Numbered from the stretch's first letter, positions 1-9,050 are shown. The stretch is 64,000 nucleotides of DNA from Desulfolithobacter dissulfuricans (GCF_025998535.1 NZ_AP024233.1:1090217-1154216); one strand, 5' to 3'. Numbers and translations: made by a program. Notes: generated by a model from the letters alone, not told the origin.

Positions 1-24
1 GTTATCGCCTTGATTGATCATTAG
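1..24 (+). CDS. possible 3' end of an upstream gene (partial)
   Basis: Frame 1 reads VIALIDH followed by TAG at 22-24, and a strong terminator hairpin begins three bases later. This spacing is what one expects for the end of a gene cut by the window edge. Seven codons are too few to identify a product, and chance cannot be excluded. Confidence 0.25.
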   Translation, partial: VIALIDH

Positions 25-26
25 GG

Positions 27-62
27 AAAAAGCCATGGAAGACTCCTCTTCCATGGCTTTTT
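27..62. terminator. bidirectional rho-independent terminator
   Basis: A perfect 16-bp inverted repeat (27-42 and 47-62) encloses a 4-nt CTCC loop. The arms begin with five A and end with five T, so it can terminate in either direction. It separates whatever lies upstream from trpE. I see no leader peptide with Trp codons, so trp attenuation is not supported. Confidence 0.8.
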
Positions 63-89
63 CTGTTTCCAGGGTTCTCTTGAGCCGCA

Positions 90-1595
90 ATGTACCTGAG
101 AATGTCCATGTATTTTCCTGACCAGGAAACCTTTGCAGGGATGATCGGTTCGTCCGGTCTCATTCCCATCTACCGCACCATAATCACCGATCTGGATACG
201 CCTCTGACCATCTTTGCCAAGGTGGCCGGCCAGCGGCGCCATGCCTTTCTCTTCGAGTCCATGGAAGGCGGTGAGAAGTGGGGGCGGTATTCCTTTATCG
301 GTCTGGATCCGTTGGTTGTTTTCGAAAGCACAGGGGATACGGTCACCCTGACCCGTCCGGACCGGGGCCAGGAGTGTGAAGTCCGCACAGGGTGCAATCC
401 CCTGGCCGAACTGCGGAACCTGCTGACATCCTTTCGGCCCAGCAACGCCCCGGGATTGCCGCGTTTTTACGGTGGCGCGGTGGGCTTCCTCGGCTACGAC
501 ATGGTCCGCTTCATCGAGGAGCTGCCCGATTCCCACCCCCGTCTCGATCTGCCCGATTCCTCGTTCATGGTCCCGCGGCTGGTGCTGATTCACGACAGTG
601 TGGAACAAACTCTGACCGTGGTCTGCAACGTGGAAGCGGACGAAGCGTCCTCCCCGGAAGAACTCCATGCCCGGGGCTGTGCCCGCATCGACGAGATCAT
701 CTCGCTCATCCGTCAGCCCCTGCCCGAGTCGATCTGTGACTTCAGCCCGGCCACCACCAGACACGAGTTCACTTCCAATATGGAGCAGGCGGATTTCGAG
801 GCCATGGTGGAGCGGGCCCGGGAGTACATCCTGGCCGGGGATATCATCCAGGTGGTACTGTCCCAGCGTTTCCACACCACCACCAGCCTGGACCCCTTTC
901 TTCTCTATCGCTCCCTGCGGCACATCAACCCGAGCCCCTATCTCTTTTTTGTCCGCCAGGGCGACGTGGTTCTGATCGGCTCCTCTCCGGAGATCCTGGT
1001 TCGGCTGGAGGATGGCGACATCGAACTGCGGCCCATCGCCGGGACCAGGAAACGGGGCCGGACCGAGGAGGAAGACCGGGCCCTGGAAAAGGAACTGCTG
1101 GCCGATCCGAAGGAACGGGCCGAGCACCTGATGCTTGTGGATCTCGGCCGCAACGACGTGGGCCGGGTGGCCAGGTCCGGCTCGGTGACCGTGCGGGATC
1201 TCCTGGTCATCGAGCGGTACAGCCACGTGATGCATATCGTCTCCGGGGTCCACGGCGAGTTGGCCGAGGACAAAGATCAGTTCGATGTCCTGGAAGCCTG
1301 CTTCCCGGCCGGCACGGTGAGCGGCGCTCCCAAGATCCGGGCCATGGAAATCATCGACGAGCTGGAGGTGGAACGGCGCGGACCCTATGCCGGTGCGGTC
1401 GGCTATTTCGGTTTTTCGGGCAACATGGATTTCTGCATCACCATCCGCACCTTTGTCATGCACGGCCAGGACCTCTGGATCCAGGCCGGGGCCGGTATCG
1501 TGGCCGACTCCGATCCTACCAGTGAATACGAAGAGACCATCAACAAGGCCAAGGGCCTTCGCCGGGCCGTGGAACTGGCTGAAAAGGGCTGGTAG
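90..1595 (+). CDS. trpE: anthranilate synthase component I
   Basis: Large subunit of anthranilate synthase, which makes anthranilate from chorismate and ammonia or glutamine, the first committed step of tryptophan synthesis. About 500 residues, the usual length. The chorismate-binding C-terminal half is clear: GSSPEILVRL, PIAGTRKRG and GAPKIRAMEII are all present, and the N-terminal half carries the usual TrpE fold sequence. In-frame ATGs lie at 90, 102 and 108; none has a strong ribosome site, and a weak TGAGA at 97-101 favours 108. It heads a same-strand run with trpG, trpD, trpC and trpF. Family assignment is secure; only the start is uncertain. Confidence 0.95.
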   Translation: MYLRMSMYFPDQETFAGMIGSSGLIPIYRTIITDLDTPLTIFAKVAGQRRHAFLFESMEGGEKWGRYSFIGLDPLVVFESTGDTVTLTRPDRGQECEVRTGCNPLAELRNLLTSFRPSNAPGLPRFYGGAVGFLGYDMVRFIEELPDSHPRLDLPDSSFMVPRLVLIHDSVEQTLTVVCNVEADEASSPEELHARGCARIDEIISLIRQPLPESICDFSPATTRHEFTSNMEQADFEAMVERAREYILAGDIIQVVLSQRFHTTTSLDPFLLYRSLRHINPSPYLFFVRQGDVVLIGSSPEILVRLEDGDIELRPIAGTRKRGRTEEEDRALEKELLADPKERAEHLMLVDLGRNDVGRVARSGSVTVRDLLVIERYSHVMHIVSGVHGELAEDKDQFDVLEACFPAGTVSGAPKIRAMEIIDELEVERRGPYAGAVGYFGFSGNMDFCITIRTFVMHGQDLWIQAGAGIVADSDPTSEYEETINKAKGLRRAVELAEKGW

Positions 1596-1738
1596 GATAG
1601 TGGGGGATCGTCCGGGCATCCCGCCGTCTGGCGCCGGTCCGGTCGGTCATGCCGGGTATCCACAGACCAAGCGCCCTGTCTCCACATCCGGTTTCCGGTC
1701 CGTGGGCAGGGAAACCATTGCGCACACAGGTAGATCAC

Positions 1739-2362
1739 ATGTCCTGTAAGATCGTTATCATCGATAACTACGATTCATTCACCTTCAATATCGTCCAGAC
1801 CCTGGCTACCAGACCTCCCCACGGGGACGGCTCCTGGCAGCCACCCGAGATCCAGGTTTTTCGCAACGACAAGATCGACCTGGCGGGCATCGAGGCCCTG
1901 GGGCCCGACCGGCTGCTGATCTCCCCGGGCCCCTGTACGCCGGCCGAAGCGGGTATCTCCATCGAGGCCATCAAACATTTTGCCGGCCGGATACCGATTC
2001 TCGGCGTCTGCCTGGGACACCAGTCCATCGGCGAGGCCTTCGGTGGCCGCGTGATCCGGGCCGGCCGGGTCATGCACGGGAAAACCAGTCCGATCAGCCA
2101 TGACGGGCGTGGAGTCTTCACCGGGCTGGACAACCCCTTTGACGGCATGCGCTACCACTCCCTGGTGGTGGAGGAGGAATCGCTGCCCGACTGCCTGGAG
2201 GCCACCGCTCACACCGACCAGGGCGAGCTCATGGGGATTCGTCACCGGGATTTGCCCATCGAGGGGGTGCAGTTCCATCCCGAGTCGATCATGACCGGGG
2301 TCGGTATTATCTTGCTGCACAATTTCCTCCGTCCCGATTACGAGTCTTTGCTGCGGAGCTGA
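1739..2362 (+). CDS. trpG: anthranilate synthase component II (glutamine amidotransferase)
   Basis: Class I glutamine amidotransferase subunit that hydrolyses glutamine and feeds ammonia to TrpE. 207 residues. The start at 1739 is chosen because AGG lies eight bases upstream and the protein then begins at the conserved KIVIIDNYDSFT; the frame stays open upstream to 1649 but with no family similarity. Catalytic residues are visible: nucleophile Cys in GVCLGHQ and the HPES His/Glu pair. The oxyanion-side PGPCTP motif is also present. It follows trpE after about 140 bases of apparently non-coding DNA. A paralogue acting in folate synthesis (PabA) is the main alternative, but the trp context argues against it. 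Confidence 0.95.
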   Translation: MSCKIVIIDNYDSFTFNIVQTLATRPPHGDGSWQPPEIQVFRNDKIDLAGIEALGPDRLLISPGPCTPAEAGISIEAIKHFAGRIPILGVCLGHQSIGEAFGGRVIRAGRVMHGKTSPISHDGRGVFTGLDNPFDGMRYHSLVVEEESLPDCLEATAHTDQGELMGIRHRDLPIEGVQFHPESIMTGVGIILLHNFLRPDYESLLRS

Positions 2363-2451
2363 TCCGCAGGGAGAGGAGTGGCTCGTACCGCATCTGTCCG
2401 GCACCGGATGGAACGAAGATAAGGAACTGACAGAACAGGATACAGAGAAAG

Positions 2452-3489
2452 ATGATCAGAGAAGCCATAGCACAGGTTGTCACCGGAAAGGATCTCGACG
2501 AACAGCAGATGGTCGAGGTCATGAACGAGATTATGGGCGGCGAGGCCACCGAGGCCCAGATCGGTGCCTTTATCACCGCTCTGCGGATGAAGGGTGAGAC
2601 CATCGATGAGATCGTCGGTGCGGTCAGGGTCATGCGGGAAAAGGCCACCTTTGTTGATACCGGGATCGATACCACCACCCAGACCCTGATGGATATTGTC
2701 GGTACCGGCGGTGATGGGTCCGGCACCTTCAATGTCTCCACCACCACGGCTTTTGTGGTCGCGGCCGCCGGTATTCCGGTGGCCAAGCACGGCAACCGCG
2801 CCATTTCATCCAGCTGCGGCAGCGCGGACGTGCTCGAGGCCCTGGGGGTGGACCTGAGCATGCCGGCCGAGCGGGTGGGACAGTGCGTCCGCGAGGTGGG
2901 GATCGGTTTCCTGTTCGCTCCCATGCTGCACGGGGCCATGAAATATGCCATCGGCCCGCGGCGGGAGATCGGTATCCGGACGATTTTCAATATCCTCGGA
3001 CCGATGACCAACCCGGCCGGGGCCAACGTTCAGCTCACCGGGGTCTTTGACCGCGAACTTACCGAGGTCCTGGCCCGGGTCTTGGCCCGGCTGGGCATGA
3101 AACGGACCCTGGTGGTCTGGGGCGAGGGCAACATGGACGAGATGACGGTCACCGGCACCTCTTACGTGGCCGATGCCCGTGACGGCGAGGTGACCACCTA
3201 TACGGTGGAGCCCGAGGATGTGGGGCTTGACCGCCACTCCGTGGACGATATCCGCGGCGGGGCGACCGTGGAGGAATCCGCCGACCAGGTGCGCCTGGTC
3301 CTGGACGGAACCCCCGGGGCCCGGCTGGACATGGTCCTGCTGAACTCCGGGGCCGCGCTCATGGCCGCCGGGCGGGCGGATGACCTGGAGGCCGGGGTCC
3401 GGCTGGCAAGAGAGGTCATCTCCTCGGGAGCTGCCCGGGAAAAACTGGACCGACTGGTCGCCTTCTGTCAGGATCAGGTGAAACGATGA
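2452..3489 (+). CDS. trpD: anthranilate phosphoribosyltransferase
   Basis: Transfers phosphoribose from PRPP to anthranilate. 345 residues, typical length. The glycine-rich PRPP loop GTGGDGSGTFNVST and the downstream KHGNRAISSSCGSAD block are intact, as is the metal-binding region after GEGNMDE. Its stop overlaps the trpC start by four bases (ATGA at 3486-3489), so trpD and trpC are translationally coupled. Nothing unusual. Confidence 0.96.
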   Translation: MIREAIAQVVTGKDLDEQQMVEVMNEIMGGEATEAQIGAFITALRMKGETIDEIVGAVRVMREKATFVDTGIDTTTQTLMDIVGTGGDGSGTFNVSTTTAFVVAAAGIPVAKHGNRAISSSCGSADVLEALGVDLSMPAERVGQCVREVGIGFLFAPMLHGAMKYAIGPRREIGIRTIFNILGPMTNPAGANVQLTGVFDRELTEVLARVLARLGMKRTLVVWGEGNMDEMTVTGTSYVADARDGEVTTYTVEPEDVGLDRHSVDDIRGGATVEESADQVRLVLDGTPGARLDMVLLNSGAALMAAGRADDLEAGVRLAREVISSGAAREKLDRLVAFCQDQVKR

Positions 3490-4256
3490 TTCTTGATACC
3501 ATTACCGAGAGAAAGCGGGAGGAAGTGGCCAAGCTTCGCCGCACCGGTATCCGGGGGCCGGAGAGCGAGATCGATCCGCCCCGTGGCTTCATGCGGGCCC
3601 TGGTGGAATTTGACGGGGTGGCGGTGATTGCCGAGGCCAAGAAGGCCTCGCCCTCCAAGGGGGTGATCCAGCCTGATTTTGATCCGGTACGCATTGCCCG
3701 CAACTACCAGGCCGGCGGGGCCCAGGCCATGTCGGTGCTCACCGACCGGGATTTTTTCCAGGGCGATATCAGCTATATCCCCCTGGTCCGGGAAACCGTG
3801 GACCTGCCTGTTCTGCGCAAGGAATTCATCATCGATCCCCTGCAGATCGAGGAGGCTGTCGCCTATGGCGCCGATGCGATCCTCCTCATCGCCGCCATTC
3901 TCGATGTTACCCAGCTGCGGGATTTCCGGCAGATGGCCGAAGAATACGGTATGGACGTCCTGGTGGAGGTCCATGACGAGAAGGAACTGGAGGCGGCCCT
4001 GCAAGCAGGGAGTCGGCTTGTCGGTATCAACAACCGCAATCTCAACGATTTTTCCGTGGACCTGCAGACCACCTTCCGTCTCCAGCGGTTGATCCCCGAC
4101 CATATTCCCGTGGTCAGCGAGTCGGGGATTTCCACCCTCGAGGACATGATGCTCCTGCGCGAGGCAGGTATAACCGCCGCCCTGATCGGCGAGAGCCTCA
4201 TGCGCAGTGCGGACCAGACCCTCCTGCGACAGTTTCTGGAGTCATCAGTCTCATGA
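3486..4256 (+). CDS. trpC: indole-3-glycerol phosphate synthase
   Basis: Closes the indole ring by converting CdRP to indole-3-glycerol phosphate. 256 residues, a single-domain TIM barrel. The catalytic lysine segment AEAKKASPSKG, the strand LRKEFIIDPLQI and the phosphate-binding ESGI and ALIGESLM motifs are present. It overlaps trpD upstream and trpF downstream by ATGA four-base overlaps, so it is part of one tightly coupled transcript. It is not fused to trpF as in enterobacteria. Confidence 0.96.
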   Translation: MILDTITERKREEVAKLRRTGIRGPESEIDPPRGFMRALVEFDGVAVIAEAKKASPSKGVIQPDFDPVRIARNYQAGGAQAMSVLTDRDFFQGDISYIPLVRETVDLPVLRKEFIIDPLQIEEAVAYGADAILLIAAILDVTQLRDFRQMAEEYGMDVLVEVHDEKELEAALQAGSRLVGINNRNLNDFSVDLQTTFRLQRLIPDHIPVVSESGISTLEDMMLLREAGITAALIGESLMRSADQTLLRQFLESSVS

Positions 4257-4918
4257 ATGCGCGAATCAGAGTGAAGATGTGCGGTATCACCCGGATTGAA
4301 GATGCCACCGCCGCGGTGGAGGCCGGGGTGGATGCCCTGGGCTTTATCTTTTTTGAGAAAAGTCCCCGGTTCATCGATCCGGAGGAGGCCCGGCTCATCA
4401 TCGAAGCCCTGCCACCCTTTGTCGATGTGGTCGGCGTTTTTGTGGACAAGAAGCGTAACGAAGTCGAGGAGATCATCGATTACTGCCGCCTCAACTACGC
4501 CCAGCTCCACGGCACGGAATCACCCAAGTACTGTGAGCGGTTGGCCCGTTTTGCCGCCCCGTGCCAGATCCTCAAGGTGCTTCGGGTGGGGCCCGGCGAC
4601 GGACTGAGCGTGGCCGACATCACTCCGTACAACCCGCATGTGCGCGGTTTTCTGCTCGATACCTTTCATAAATCCCAGCTGGGCGGAACCGGTAAAAGTT
4701 TTGACTGGTCCCGGATCAACCAGCTCAAGCTCCAGCGGCCCTTCATCCTCGCCGGTGGCCTGACGCTTGATAACATCGCCGCCGCCATTTCCGCTGTTCA
4801 GCCCTACGGGGTGGATATCAATTCAGGGGTGGAGGAGCGTCCGGGGTGCAAGGACCACGAACTGGTCCGCAAGATGATGCAGGCCATCCGCACACTGGAA
4901 GTAAACGCCGGAAAGTGA
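4253..4918 (+). CDS. trpF: phosphoribosylanthranilate isomerase
   Basis: Amadori rearrangement of PRA to CdRP. 221 residues; catalytic Cys in KMCGITRIEDA near the N-terminus and the acid residue region in LLDTFHK, plus phosphate-binding LAGGLTLDNI and DINSGVEERPG. Last trp gene here; the next gene is convergent and begins 25 bases downstream, so trpB and trpA must lie elsewhere. No terminator is obvious in the short convergent gap. Confidence 0.96.
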   Translation: MNARIRVKMCGITRIEDATAAVEAGVDALGFIFFEKSPRFIDPEEARLIIEALPPFVDVVGVFVDKKRNEVEEIIDYCRLNYAQLHGTESPKYCERLARFAAPCQILKVLRVGPGDGLSVADITPYNPHVRGFLLDTFHKSQLGGTGKSFDWSRINQLKLQRPFILAGGLTLDNIAAAISAVQPYGVDINSGVEERPGCKDHELVRKMMQAIRTLEVNAGK

Positions 4919-4943
4919 GCAGGGGGGCTGATGTTCCTGCCTC

Positions 4944-5708
4944 TTATTTGGCAACCACAAAGGCGTCCGGATAACCGTTTTGCTCCAGCAGCTTTTCTTC
5001 CTTCCTGGCCCTGGCCAGCGAGGTACCGCTGTAGAGCAGCACCCTGTACAGCCTGGTCCCCGCGGCTGGAAACTCCTGGATAACCACCCGCCATCCCTCC
5101 CCGGCAAAAAGACGGGCAATCTCCCGGGCCCGATTTTTCTGTTCAAACGACCCGATCTGAATATAGAACGTGCCGCTGTCAAACTTGCGGAGATTGGCCT
5201 TGGTGGCAGCCGCTGAGCGGGTATGGACCGTGGCCGGCGACATCTCGCCCATAGCGATGACCTCCACCCTGGCTATCCCGTTGCGCAACAGGCCGATCTC
5301 CTTTGCCGCCCGGTAGCTCAGGTCGATTATCCGGTTGCGGATGAACGGGCCCCGGTCGTTGATGCGGACCACGGTCTGTTTGCCGTTTTCCAGGTTTTTC
5401 ACCAGGACGACGGTGTTCATGGGCAGGGTTTTGTGAGCGGCCGTGCGCTCATACATGTTGTACCGTTCGCCGTTGGCCGTGCTGCGGCCGTGGAATTTGC
5501 GCCCATACCAGGAGGCAATACCCACTTCCCGGTAGCCTTCGGCCGAGGGGAGAGGATAATACCTTTTGCCGTTGATCACATAGGGGCGCTGGGTAGCCTC
5601 TTGCCTGCCACCGGGGGCGGACGATCCGGAGGTCGGTGGAGGCTTCTGGCCGCAGCCGGTCAGCTGGAGGGTCACGAGCAGGATGAGGAGAGAGAGCGCT
5701 GTCTTCAC
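4944..5708 (-). CDS. rlpA: RlpA-like septal ring lytic transglycosylase lipoprotein
   Basis: 254 residues. N-terminal signal with lipobox LTGC (Cys19), a low-complexity Pro/Ser linker, then the double-psi beta-barrel domain (about residues 55-150) with the family motif GIASWYGRKFHG and the NDRGPF block, and a C-terminal SPOR domain (about 175-254) that binds denuded peptidoglycan at the septum. In the family the enzyme cleaves naked glycan strands during cell separation. Its ATG overlaps the stop of the cytochrome gene upstream on the minus strand by four bases, so the two are co-translated, an unexpected pairing. Confidence 0.9.
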   Translation of the reverse strand: MKTALSLLILLVTLQLTGCGQKPPPTSGSSAPGGRQEATQRPYVINGKRYYPLPSAEGYREVGIASWYGRKFHGRSTANGERYNMYERTAAHKTLPMNTVVLVKNLENGKQTVVRINDRGPFIRNRIIDLSYRAAKEIGLLRNGIARVEVIAMGEMSPATVHTRSAAATKANLRKFDSGTFYIQIGSFEQKNRAREIARLFAGEGWRVVIQEFPAAGTRLYRVLLYSGTSLARARKEEKLLEQNGYPDAFVVAK

Positions 5709-7192
5709 CGGGAACCCTCGGCAGCAGGATTGGGGTCAAGGAGGTGGCGGAAACGATTGCGATAGAACAATCCCGCCTTACCCGTGGTATGCGGTGTATA
5801 GGGCACCAGCCCGGATCCCTTGCCCCGCACGTTGTCGAACCGGACGTCGTCCTCGTCCCGGATCCAGGAAAGACGAAGATCAAGAATTGGCCGGAATACC
5901 CGGATGACGCCATCCCGGTCCCGACCGATCACCATCTCTTCCCAGCGGCGCTGGGTAAAGCCTTTATACCATAGACCGTATCTTGGTATGCCTGTGATCC
6001 CATCGCGCATGGTGGGCTCAAGCTCCTCTTCGTCACTTTTCAGGTTGTGTTCAAGTATCTGTTCCACTTCACTGCTGGACTGCACGGTCAGCCGCTCCCA
6101 TTCATCGTATTCATCCAGGTCACTGCGTAGCAGATGGGTGGTGGAATCGTTGAAGCTCCACTGGCCGTGGCAGACCTGACACGCCACCTGGCTACCGAAT
6201 TCCCGGTGGGCCGGATGACTCATCTGCGGGACATCCAGTCTCGTGCCGCCATGGAGTGTGGTGAGCACCAGGGTGCCATTCTCAAATGAGAGGTTGGCGA
6301 GGCCTGTGGCGTTCTCGTCGGGCCGGTACTCATGACAGCTCCGGCAGGAGAGGGTGGTTGCCGGGTTCAGGTTCATCAACTCCGGACCACTGTGGCAGTC
6401 GAGGCAGGTCATGCCGGCCTGCTGGTGGATGTCTGGAGCAAGATCATGCTGTTCCACGCCATAGGGCCTGATAAAGGGTTCGGTGGTGGTGTAGGGCGTT
6501 CGGTATTCCCAGTTGAAATCATGCTCGAACTGGCCGTAGTAATCCGCTCCCACGTGGTTGGCGTAGTGGCAGCTCATGCACTGCTGGTCCGTGGGCCGCG
6601 GCAGCATGGCGTGGCGGATCATCTCTCCGCCGCTGTAGGCCACGTGACAGGCCCCGCAGCCGGTCCCATGCCGGGTATAGGCATACCCGTCGCCGCGGGA
6701 GTAGACGTGGCAGCGCAGACAGCGGCGGCGCAGCATGTCATCGGCCAGTTCCAGAGTGTCCTGCGGTGCCTCTGTAACAGGTATTTCCGTCAGATTATCC
6801 AGCGTGGTCTCGGCACCAAAATGGGTGCGGACCTTGTCGACAGCGTTTTTGAGCGTAAAGTGCGGGGAGGTATGGGCCGCCTGGATCTTCTCCATGTGGC
6901 AGGGTCCGCAGATTTCATCCATGAACTCCGGATGGGCCGGCCGGGCGACAAGTCCCTCATGGGCTTTTGCCTGCTCTCCTGAGCCATCCCGGCCCCTGTG
7001 GCAGGTCACGCATTCCAGTCCTTCATGAGCCCCGAGGGAGGCCTTGGGGTGACATCCCCGGCAGCCGGCGGGCTCTTCCTGGACCACAGGCGGCTTTTTC
7101 GGAGCATCAGGCCGCGGCGCCTCTCCCTTTTCTTCCCGACAGCCGCAGACGATGGCGGCCACGGCCATAAGAATGATGAATTTTCCCCTCAT
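5705..7192 (-). CDS. nine-haem c-type cytochrome lipoprotein
   Basis: 495 residues with a signal sequence ending in a lipobox-like VCGC, so probably anchored to a membrane facing the periplasm or outside. Nine CxxCH motifs are visible: CRGCH, CVTCH, CGPCH, CLRCH, CGACH, CMSCH, CLDCH, CRSCH and CQVCH, all in the first two-thirds. The C-terminal ~170 residues have no haem motif and are rich in charged and aromatic residues. It probably moves electrons across the envelope; partner unknown. It overlaps rlpA by four bases. No closer family is recognised. The start at 7192 has only a weak ribosome site. Confidence 0.85.
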   Translation of the reverse strand: MRGKFIILMAVAAIVCGCREEKGEAPRPDAPKKPPVVQEEPAGCRGCHPKASLGAHEGLECVTCHRGRDGSGEQAKAHEGLVARPAHPEFMDEICGPCHMEKIQAAHTSPHFTLKNAVDKVRTHFGAETTLDNLTEIPVTEAPQDTLELADDMLRRRCLRCHVYSRGDGYAYTRHGTGCGACHVAYSGGEMIRHAMLPRPTDQQCMSCHYANHVGADYYGQFEHDFNWEYRTPYTTTEPFIRPYGVEQHDLAPDIHQQAGMTCLDCHSGPELMNLNPATTLSCRSCHEYRPDENATGLANLSFENGTLVLTTLHGGTRLDVPQMSHPAHREFGSQVACQVCHGQWSFNDSTTHLLRSDLDEYDEWERLTVQSSSEVEQILEHNLKSDEEELEPTMRDGITGIPRYGLWYKGFTQRRWEEMVIGRDRDGVIRVFRPILDLRLSWIRDEDDVRFDNVRGKGSGLVPYTPHTTGKAGLFYRNRFRHLLDPNPAAEGSR

Positions 7193-7196
7193 AATC

Positions 7197-7225
7197 TTGA
7201 CACTCTACCATAAAACTGCTACATC
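7197..7225 (+). promoter_or_regulatory. putative sigma-70 promoter for tRNA-Thr
   Basis: A perfect TTGACA at 7197-7202 is followed after 17 bases by TACATC, a weak -10 match, placing a start some 35-40 bases before the tRNA. It lies just upstream of the divergent cytochrome start. The -35 is convincing; the -10 is not. Confidence 0.4.
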
Positions 7226-7268
7226 AATAAACCTCAAATTCCGGCCCATCCAGGGCAGAAACCAGTAC

Positions 7269-7346
<78 letters not shown>

Positions 7347-7353
7347 TAAAATC

Positions 7354-7391
7354 AAGCACTTAGCGTTTAATCGTTAAGTGCTTTTTTGTTT
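7354..7391 (+). terminator. tRNA-Thr terminator carried by the element
   Basis: 12-bp stem (7354-7365 with 7372-7383, one G-U pair), 6-nt loop, then a T-rich run. It starts nine bases after the CCA. An equivalent hairpin of different sequence follows attR at 12800, suggesting that the element brought its own terminator along with the tRNA 3' end. Confidence 0.85.
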
Positions 7392-7402
7392 TTATTGCCT
7401 CG

Positions 7403-7422
7403 GTTCTATGTCAGTTCTATGG
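7403..7422 (+). promoter_or_regulatory. left integrase arm-type sites
   Basis: Two direct copies of GTTCTATG (7403-7410 and 7414-7421), starting 11 bp apart. The same paired arrangement recurs at 12589 and 12600 beside the integrase gene. A degenerate inverted copy CATAGAGC lies at 7448-7455. Position and repetition at both element ends are what arm sites of a tyrosine integrase show. Confidence 0.55.
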
Positions 7423-7650
7423 CTGAGTAAAATCCGTTTTCTTTCGCATAGAGCTATATTCTTCACAAAATCTCTGCTGCTCCTCTGTAGCAATCTGCAG
7501 TGTCTGCTTTTTCAAAAATTGTCATGATTGAACGTTATGTTTATGGTTGATTACATTTCTGTAATTTTTGCTTGACATTATTTTACTGACAACATATATT
7601 TTGATAAAATGATTGAAAAAATTAATTTCTATCAATAGAAAAGGTAAATC

Positions 7651-7857
7651 ATGACCATAAATCGAGATGAATTGTTGAAGGATGCTTATGCAAATATTGC
7701 AGTTTCGTTGCCATTGAGCCAAATTGCAAGGTTGCATAATTGTACGCCTCAGTATGTTAGCCAAGTCTGTAAAGGATATGGACTTTCGGTTGATAGGAAA
7801 AAAGGTATATTGACCGCTCCATTGTCCACAATAAAAAAAGTATTCCCGGTGAGGTAA
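7651..7857 (+). CDS. small helix-turn-helix-like protein
   Basis: 68 residues. The central segment LPLSQIARLHNCTPQYVSQV has the spacing of a helix-turn-helix, so a DNA-binding role is plausible. First plus-strand gene of the element, five bases before the next gene, suggesting co-transcription. No family recognised. It could be an element regulator. The 260 bases between the tRNA terminator and this gene contain only arm-type repeats and AT-rich DNA. Confidence 0.55.
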   Translation: MTINRDELLKDAYANIAVSLPLSQIARLHNCTPQYVSQVCKGYGLSVDRKKGILTAPLSTIKKVFPVR

Positions 7858-7862
7858 TAAAA

Positions 7863-8255
7863 ATGAAAACACAAGAATCAGCAGTCACTTTTCAGGATTC
7901 CATAATACAAGACCATGATGAACGGCTTAAAGCAGTTATTATTGATGCATGTGAGGAAAAGGGTATTCCTGATGGTATCAGGAATGAAATTGTTGAAAAT
8001 GGGCTTCATCGTTTTGTGATTGATAGTGATAATAATGTTAGGTCAATTTCAGTTTGGAATAACCTTGATGAATATGTCAGTAACTATAAAAAAGAATCTT
8101 TGGATAAAGGAAAGAAAGGGAAGAAATCTGCTATTGAACTTGCAAATGAACGGGAAGCAAAAAAGCAAGAGTTGTTTGATTTGCTTTGTTATTACGCTAA
8201 ATGTGGAGACATGAAAAATTACCGTGCATGTAGAGCGGAGTATGCCAAACTGTAA
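7863..8255 (+). CDS. hypothetical protein of the element
   Basis: 130 residues, charged, with a lysine-rich stretch near residues 78-100 and a helical C-terminus. No signal peptide or membrane segment and no family recognised. Codon use is AT-rich like its neighbours. It follows the small HTH-like gene by five bases and is probably on the same transcript. Confidence 0.55.
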   Translation: MKTQESAVTFQDSIIQDHDERLKAVIIDACEEKGIPDGIRNEIVENGLHRFVIDSDNNVRSISVWNNLDEYVSNYKKESLDKGKKGKKSAIELANEREAKKQELFDLLCYYAKCGDMKNYRACRAEYAKL

Positions 8256-8428
8256 GAATGACAATTGCAATAACAATGGCAAAGAAGAACACCAGAAAGC
8301 TGATAGGAAACAATGTTATCCCTTTAGATATTTGTCTTAAAAACAAAAGGTTGCTTGGAGGATGCAATGAAAAGACTAATAAAAAAAGAATAGTACAAAA
8401 AAACTATCAAAGCAATCATAAGAGGTAA
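8242..8428 (+). other. two overlapping possible micro-ORFs
   Basis: Frame from ATG 8242 gives a 32-residue Cys-containing peptide (MPNCKNDNCNNNG...) ending at 8340; it overlaps the previous gene's end and its Cys spacing hints at a small zinc knuckle. A second frame from ATG 8276 to 8428 gives a 50-residue basic peptide. Neither has a convincing ribosome site and at most one can be real. Confidence 0.25.
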
Positions 8429-8433
8429 TTAGG

Positions 8434-8964
8434 ATGAATAAGTTACCTTTCTGTAAATGTGGTTGTGGCAAGAGAGTTACTAAAGATGGTAATAAATTTA
8501 TTCTTGGCCACAACAATAAAAAAGGCAATAAAGATTCATCGTCTAAAAACACCCATAGCAGATTTCAAGCAGGTAATAAGCATGGAAAAGGAAGACCTTG
8601 CGGAAGTAAAAATAAAGTGACGATTGCAGCCGAAAATCTTTTTGAAGAAGAGTCTGGAGCTATTGCAAGACAGGCTATTGAAATGGCACTAAATGGTCAT
8701 CCTCAAATGATCAAGATGATCATGGAGAGAGTTGTACCGATCAAAAAATCCTCTCCTGTCAAACTTGAAGGAATGCCCATTGTTGATACTGTCAAAGCAG
8801 CAGGAGAAGCGGCAGAATTTATTCTTCAATCAATAGCCTCTGGGAAAATATCACCTCTTGATGGAGAGATATTATCAAGAGTATTGGACAAGAGGTTACA
8901 TGCTTTGCAGATAACAGAAATTGAAAGAGAACTGAAGGCACTGAAAGAAAAACTTGCTGTATAA
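8434..8964 (+). CDS. DUF5681-like protein with N-terminal Cys-rich knuckle
   Basis: 176 residues. N-terminal CKCGCGKRV looks like a small zinc knuckle. Residues around 45-65 (FQAGNKHGKGRPCGSKNK) match the F-x-x-GN-x-GKGRPxGS pattern of the DUF5681 domain found in phage and integrative elements. The C-terminal half is helical with a probable coiled coil (ITEIERELKALKEKL). Role unknown; in other elements such proteins often sit near DNA-packaging or regulatory genes. A possible weak terminator follows at 9010-9050. Confidence 0.6.
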   Translation: MNKLPFCKCGCGKRVTKDGNKFILGHNNKKGNKDSSSKNTHSRFQAGNKHGKGRPCGSKNKVTIAAENLFEEESGAIARQAIEMALNGHPQMIKMIMERVVPIKKSSPVKLEGMPIVDTVKAAGEAAEFILQSIASGKISPLDGEILSRVLDKRLHALQITEIERELKALKEKLAV

Positions 8965-9009
8965 GAAAATGTGAACCCCTTTCCTCAGAATGATGGGGCG
9001 TGTCCCTTT

Positions 9010-9050
9010 CTTGTTGTTGATTTTTTCAATATTTAACAGCAACAAGTTTT
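9010..9050 (+). terminator. possible terminator after the plus-strand genes
   Basis: Ten-base arms at 9010-9019 and 9037-9046 pair with one mismatch, followed by TTTT. The loop is 17 nt and the U tract is short, so it is weak. Confidence 0.3.

Noticed and set aside
1-108. trp attenuator upstream of trpE
   Set aside because: The hairpin is a plain terminator with U tracts on both strands; there is no leader peptide with tandem Trp codons, no T-box specifier structure, and no alternative antiterminator.
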